From: Actinomycetota bacterium | GTDB taxonomy: Bacteria; Actinomycetota; Acidimicrobiia; Acidimicrobiales; BP-101 | Assembly (NCBI GenBank): GCA_030838265.1 | Contig: JAUTXA010000231.1 | Location: forward strand, 1 to 7,626 | Length of the DNA: 7,626 nucleotides | Reading direction: 5' to 3' | Shown: positions 6,722-7,626 of the stretch, one piece after another | Layout: the number at the start of each line of letters is the position of its first letter | Numbering within the stretch: position 1 is the first letter of the stretch | Notes under the pieces: model-generated | Database searches by the model: none | The model's input: only the letters and a program-made list of their open reading frames with translations | Told to the model about the DNA's origin: nothing | Made by a program: the position numbers and the translations under genes

Positions 6722-7189
6722 CAGGCCGGCCGGCGCGCGCAGTCCGGCGAAGAACTGGCTGAGGATGGCGCCGCACTCGGCCGCCCGCACCCCAGCCGTC
6801 AGGGGCACCTCGTGGTTGAGGCGCGGGTCGCAGCACACGTTGTAGAGCGACCCGCACGCGCCGGCCTTGGGGTCGGGGGCGCCGAAGACGATCCGGCCCA
6901 GGCGAGCGTTCACCGCCGCCCCCGCGCACATGAGGCAGGGCTCGAGGGTCACGACGAGGGTCACCTCCGACAGGCGCCACCGGCCCAGGGCCTGGGCCAC
7001 CTCCGAGAGGACGAGCAGCTCGGCGTGGCCGGTGGGGTCGGCGCGCTGCTCGCGCACGTTGTGGGCCCGCGCCACGATCCGGCCGTCGACCAGGGCGACC
7101 GCTCCGACGGGGACGTCGCCCGAGGCGGCGGCGATGGCGGCCTCGTTGAGAGCCACGCCCATGGCTTCGTCGTCGGTCACGCCCATCAC
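6719..7189 (-). CDS. tadA: tRNA-specific adenosine deaminase TadA
   Basis: TadA deaminates adenosine 34 of tRNA-Arg(ACG) to inosine so that one tRNA reads CGU, CGC and CGA. Counting from GTG 7189 (156 residues), the zinc-binding catalytic motifs of the cytidine/deoxycytidylate deaminase fold are intact: HAE at 55-57 within DPTGHAEL, with Glu57 as proton shuttle, and PCLMC at 84-88. The C-terminal FGAPDPKAGACGSLYNV is typical of TadA rather than cytosine or guanine deaminases. Start choice is open: GTG 7189, ATG 7186 or GTG 7180. None has a ribosome site. GTG 7180 lies seven bases after a TACGGT box (7193 down to 7188), and I favour it, giving 153 residues. The gene is followed 15 bases later by tRNA-Ser on the same strand, with which it may be transcribed. 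Confidence 0.95.
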   Translation of the reverse strand: MMGVTDDEAMGVALNEAAIAAASGDVPVGAVALVDGRIVARAHNVREQRADPTGHAELLVLSEVAQALGRWRLSEVTLVVTLEPCLMCAGAAVNARLGRIVFGAPDPKAGACGSLYNVCCDPRLNHEVPLTAGVRAAECGAILSQFFAGLRAPAGL

Positions 7190-7193
7190 CGTA
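7188..7193 (-). promoter_or_regulatory. Candidate -10 box for a leaderless tadA mRNA
   Basis: On the - strand this reads TACGGT, a TANNNT match ending seven bases before GTG 7180. If used, the upstream GTG 7189 and ATG 7186 could not be the translation start, since they would lie upstream of the transcript start. The -35 region is not recognisable. Confidence 0.35.
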
Positions 7194-7336
7194 TCGGGGA
7201 GGCCGGTCGCGGCCTTTGCCCCACCGGGCAGGAATCGCCGTCGGGGCCGTCGAACCTTGGGGGCAGAGATTGAGCACCGTCCGGGCGGCGCTGGGGCCGT
7301 CCGGCCGGAGACTCATACAGCCACTGGGGGTTCTGG

Positions 7337-7626
7337 TTGTCAGACAGGCGCCATCTCTTGGGGGTGGGCGCCCTGATGCTGTTGGCCGTGTCCCTGGTGG
7401 TCGGCTTCCAGGAGCTCTCTGGTCCGTCCGCCGTGCCCATCGGGCACCTCGTCGATCCCGCCCACCGGCCCGGCGACCAGGCCATGGCGCCGCCGCCCGA
7501 CCACTTCGACGCCCCACCCGCTCCGTCGGCTGCGCCCCCGCTCGCCCTGCGCTCCCCGTTCGCCCACCTCGCCCCGGGCCCCGGCACATGGGCCGTCACC
7601 ATCGGGGTCAACGACTACCCCGGCTC
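7337..7626 (+). CDS. Secreted or anchored caspase-like (peptidase C14) protein, 3' partial
   Basis: This frame is open from 7274 to the right edge. After an Arg-rich start (SDRRH) comes a hydrophobic segment, LLGVGALMLLAVSLVVGF, which fits a signal peptide or N-terminal anchor. A linker rich in Pro and Ala follows (7424-7558), and the last codons read TWAVTIGVNDYPG. That string resembles the first beta strand and loop of caspase/metacaspase p20 domains (commonly an IGINDYPG-like sequence), so I infer a caspase-like domain just beginning; the catalytic His and Cys would lie outside the window. I chose TTG 7337 because GGGGG (7326-7330) lies six bases upstream and this start keeps the positive charges before the hydrophobic segment. 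ATG 7376 and GTG 7364 are alternatives. The gene is divergent from tadA. The coding call is good; the family call is moderate. Confidence 0.6.
   Translation, partial: MSDRRHLLGVGALMLLAVSLVVGFQELSGPSAVPIGHLVDPAHRPGDQAMAPPPDHFDAPPAPSAAPPLALRSPFAHLAPGPGTWAVTIGVNDYPG

Noticed and set aside
7190..7336. The tadA/caspase-like intergenic region as a riboswitch or operator site.
   Set aside because: Apart from the tadA -10 candidate at its left end I found only loosely repeated GGGGCCGTC strings and no convincing stem, palindrome or TANNNT box for the rightward gene.
6567..7589. A 340-codon - strand frame running through tadA, the tRNA and the right-edge gene.
   Set aside because: It crosses a structured tRNA and an intact tadA in another frame and is Arg/Gly/Pro-rich without motifs.
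1..7626. Mobile elements, CRISPR arrays, phage attachment sites or a defence island.
   Set aside because: I saw no terminal inverted repeats, regular spacers, transposase or integrase motifs; the tRNA 3' end is not visibly repeated as a full attachment site in this window.

Overview
The window is about two-thirds G+C, with tightly packed genes, frequent GTG starts and several candidate TANNNT -10 boxes placed seven bases before a GTG. That points to a high-GC actinobacterium. My guess is the Acidimicrobiia or a relative, but there is no phylogenetic marker here to prove it. The DNA reads as ordinary chromosome: I see no insertion sequence, CRISPR array, prophage gene or integrase.

Left third (2-3214, + strand): a tightly coupled signalling operon. 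A membrane-anchored sensor histidine kinase, cut by the left edge, overlaps by one base a stand-alone Rcp1/CheY-type response regulator. One base after that begins a REC-GAF-HisKA-HATPase hybrid kinase. The cassette holds two kinases and two receivers but no DNA-binding or enzymatic output domain, so the signal must leave through an unseen partner.

Middle (3146-6194): a full-length ABC exporter half-transporter (six-helix TMD plus NBD) lies on the - strand. Its last 22 codons run antisense through the 3' end of the hybrid kinase. It is divergent from a polytopic membrane protein on the + strand, which has regularly placed histidines and which I cannot assign to a named family. The short spacer between them (5108-5177) holds a plausible -10 box for each direction.

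Right third (6176-7189, - strand): transcribed right to left are the tRNA adenosine deaminase tadA, a tRNA-Ser(CGA) with encoded CCA, a strong intrinsic terminator, and a gene for a 99-residue single-pass membrane protein of unknown role. tadA and the tRNA form a small translation-related group: TadA makes the wobble inosine of tRNA-Arg(ACG).

Right edge (about 7337-7626, + strand): the start of a gene divergent from tadA. It shows a signal or anchor segment, a Pro/Ala-rich linker and then what looks like the first strand of a caspase-like (peptidase C14) domain before the window ends. No gene-free stretch exceeds about 150 bases.
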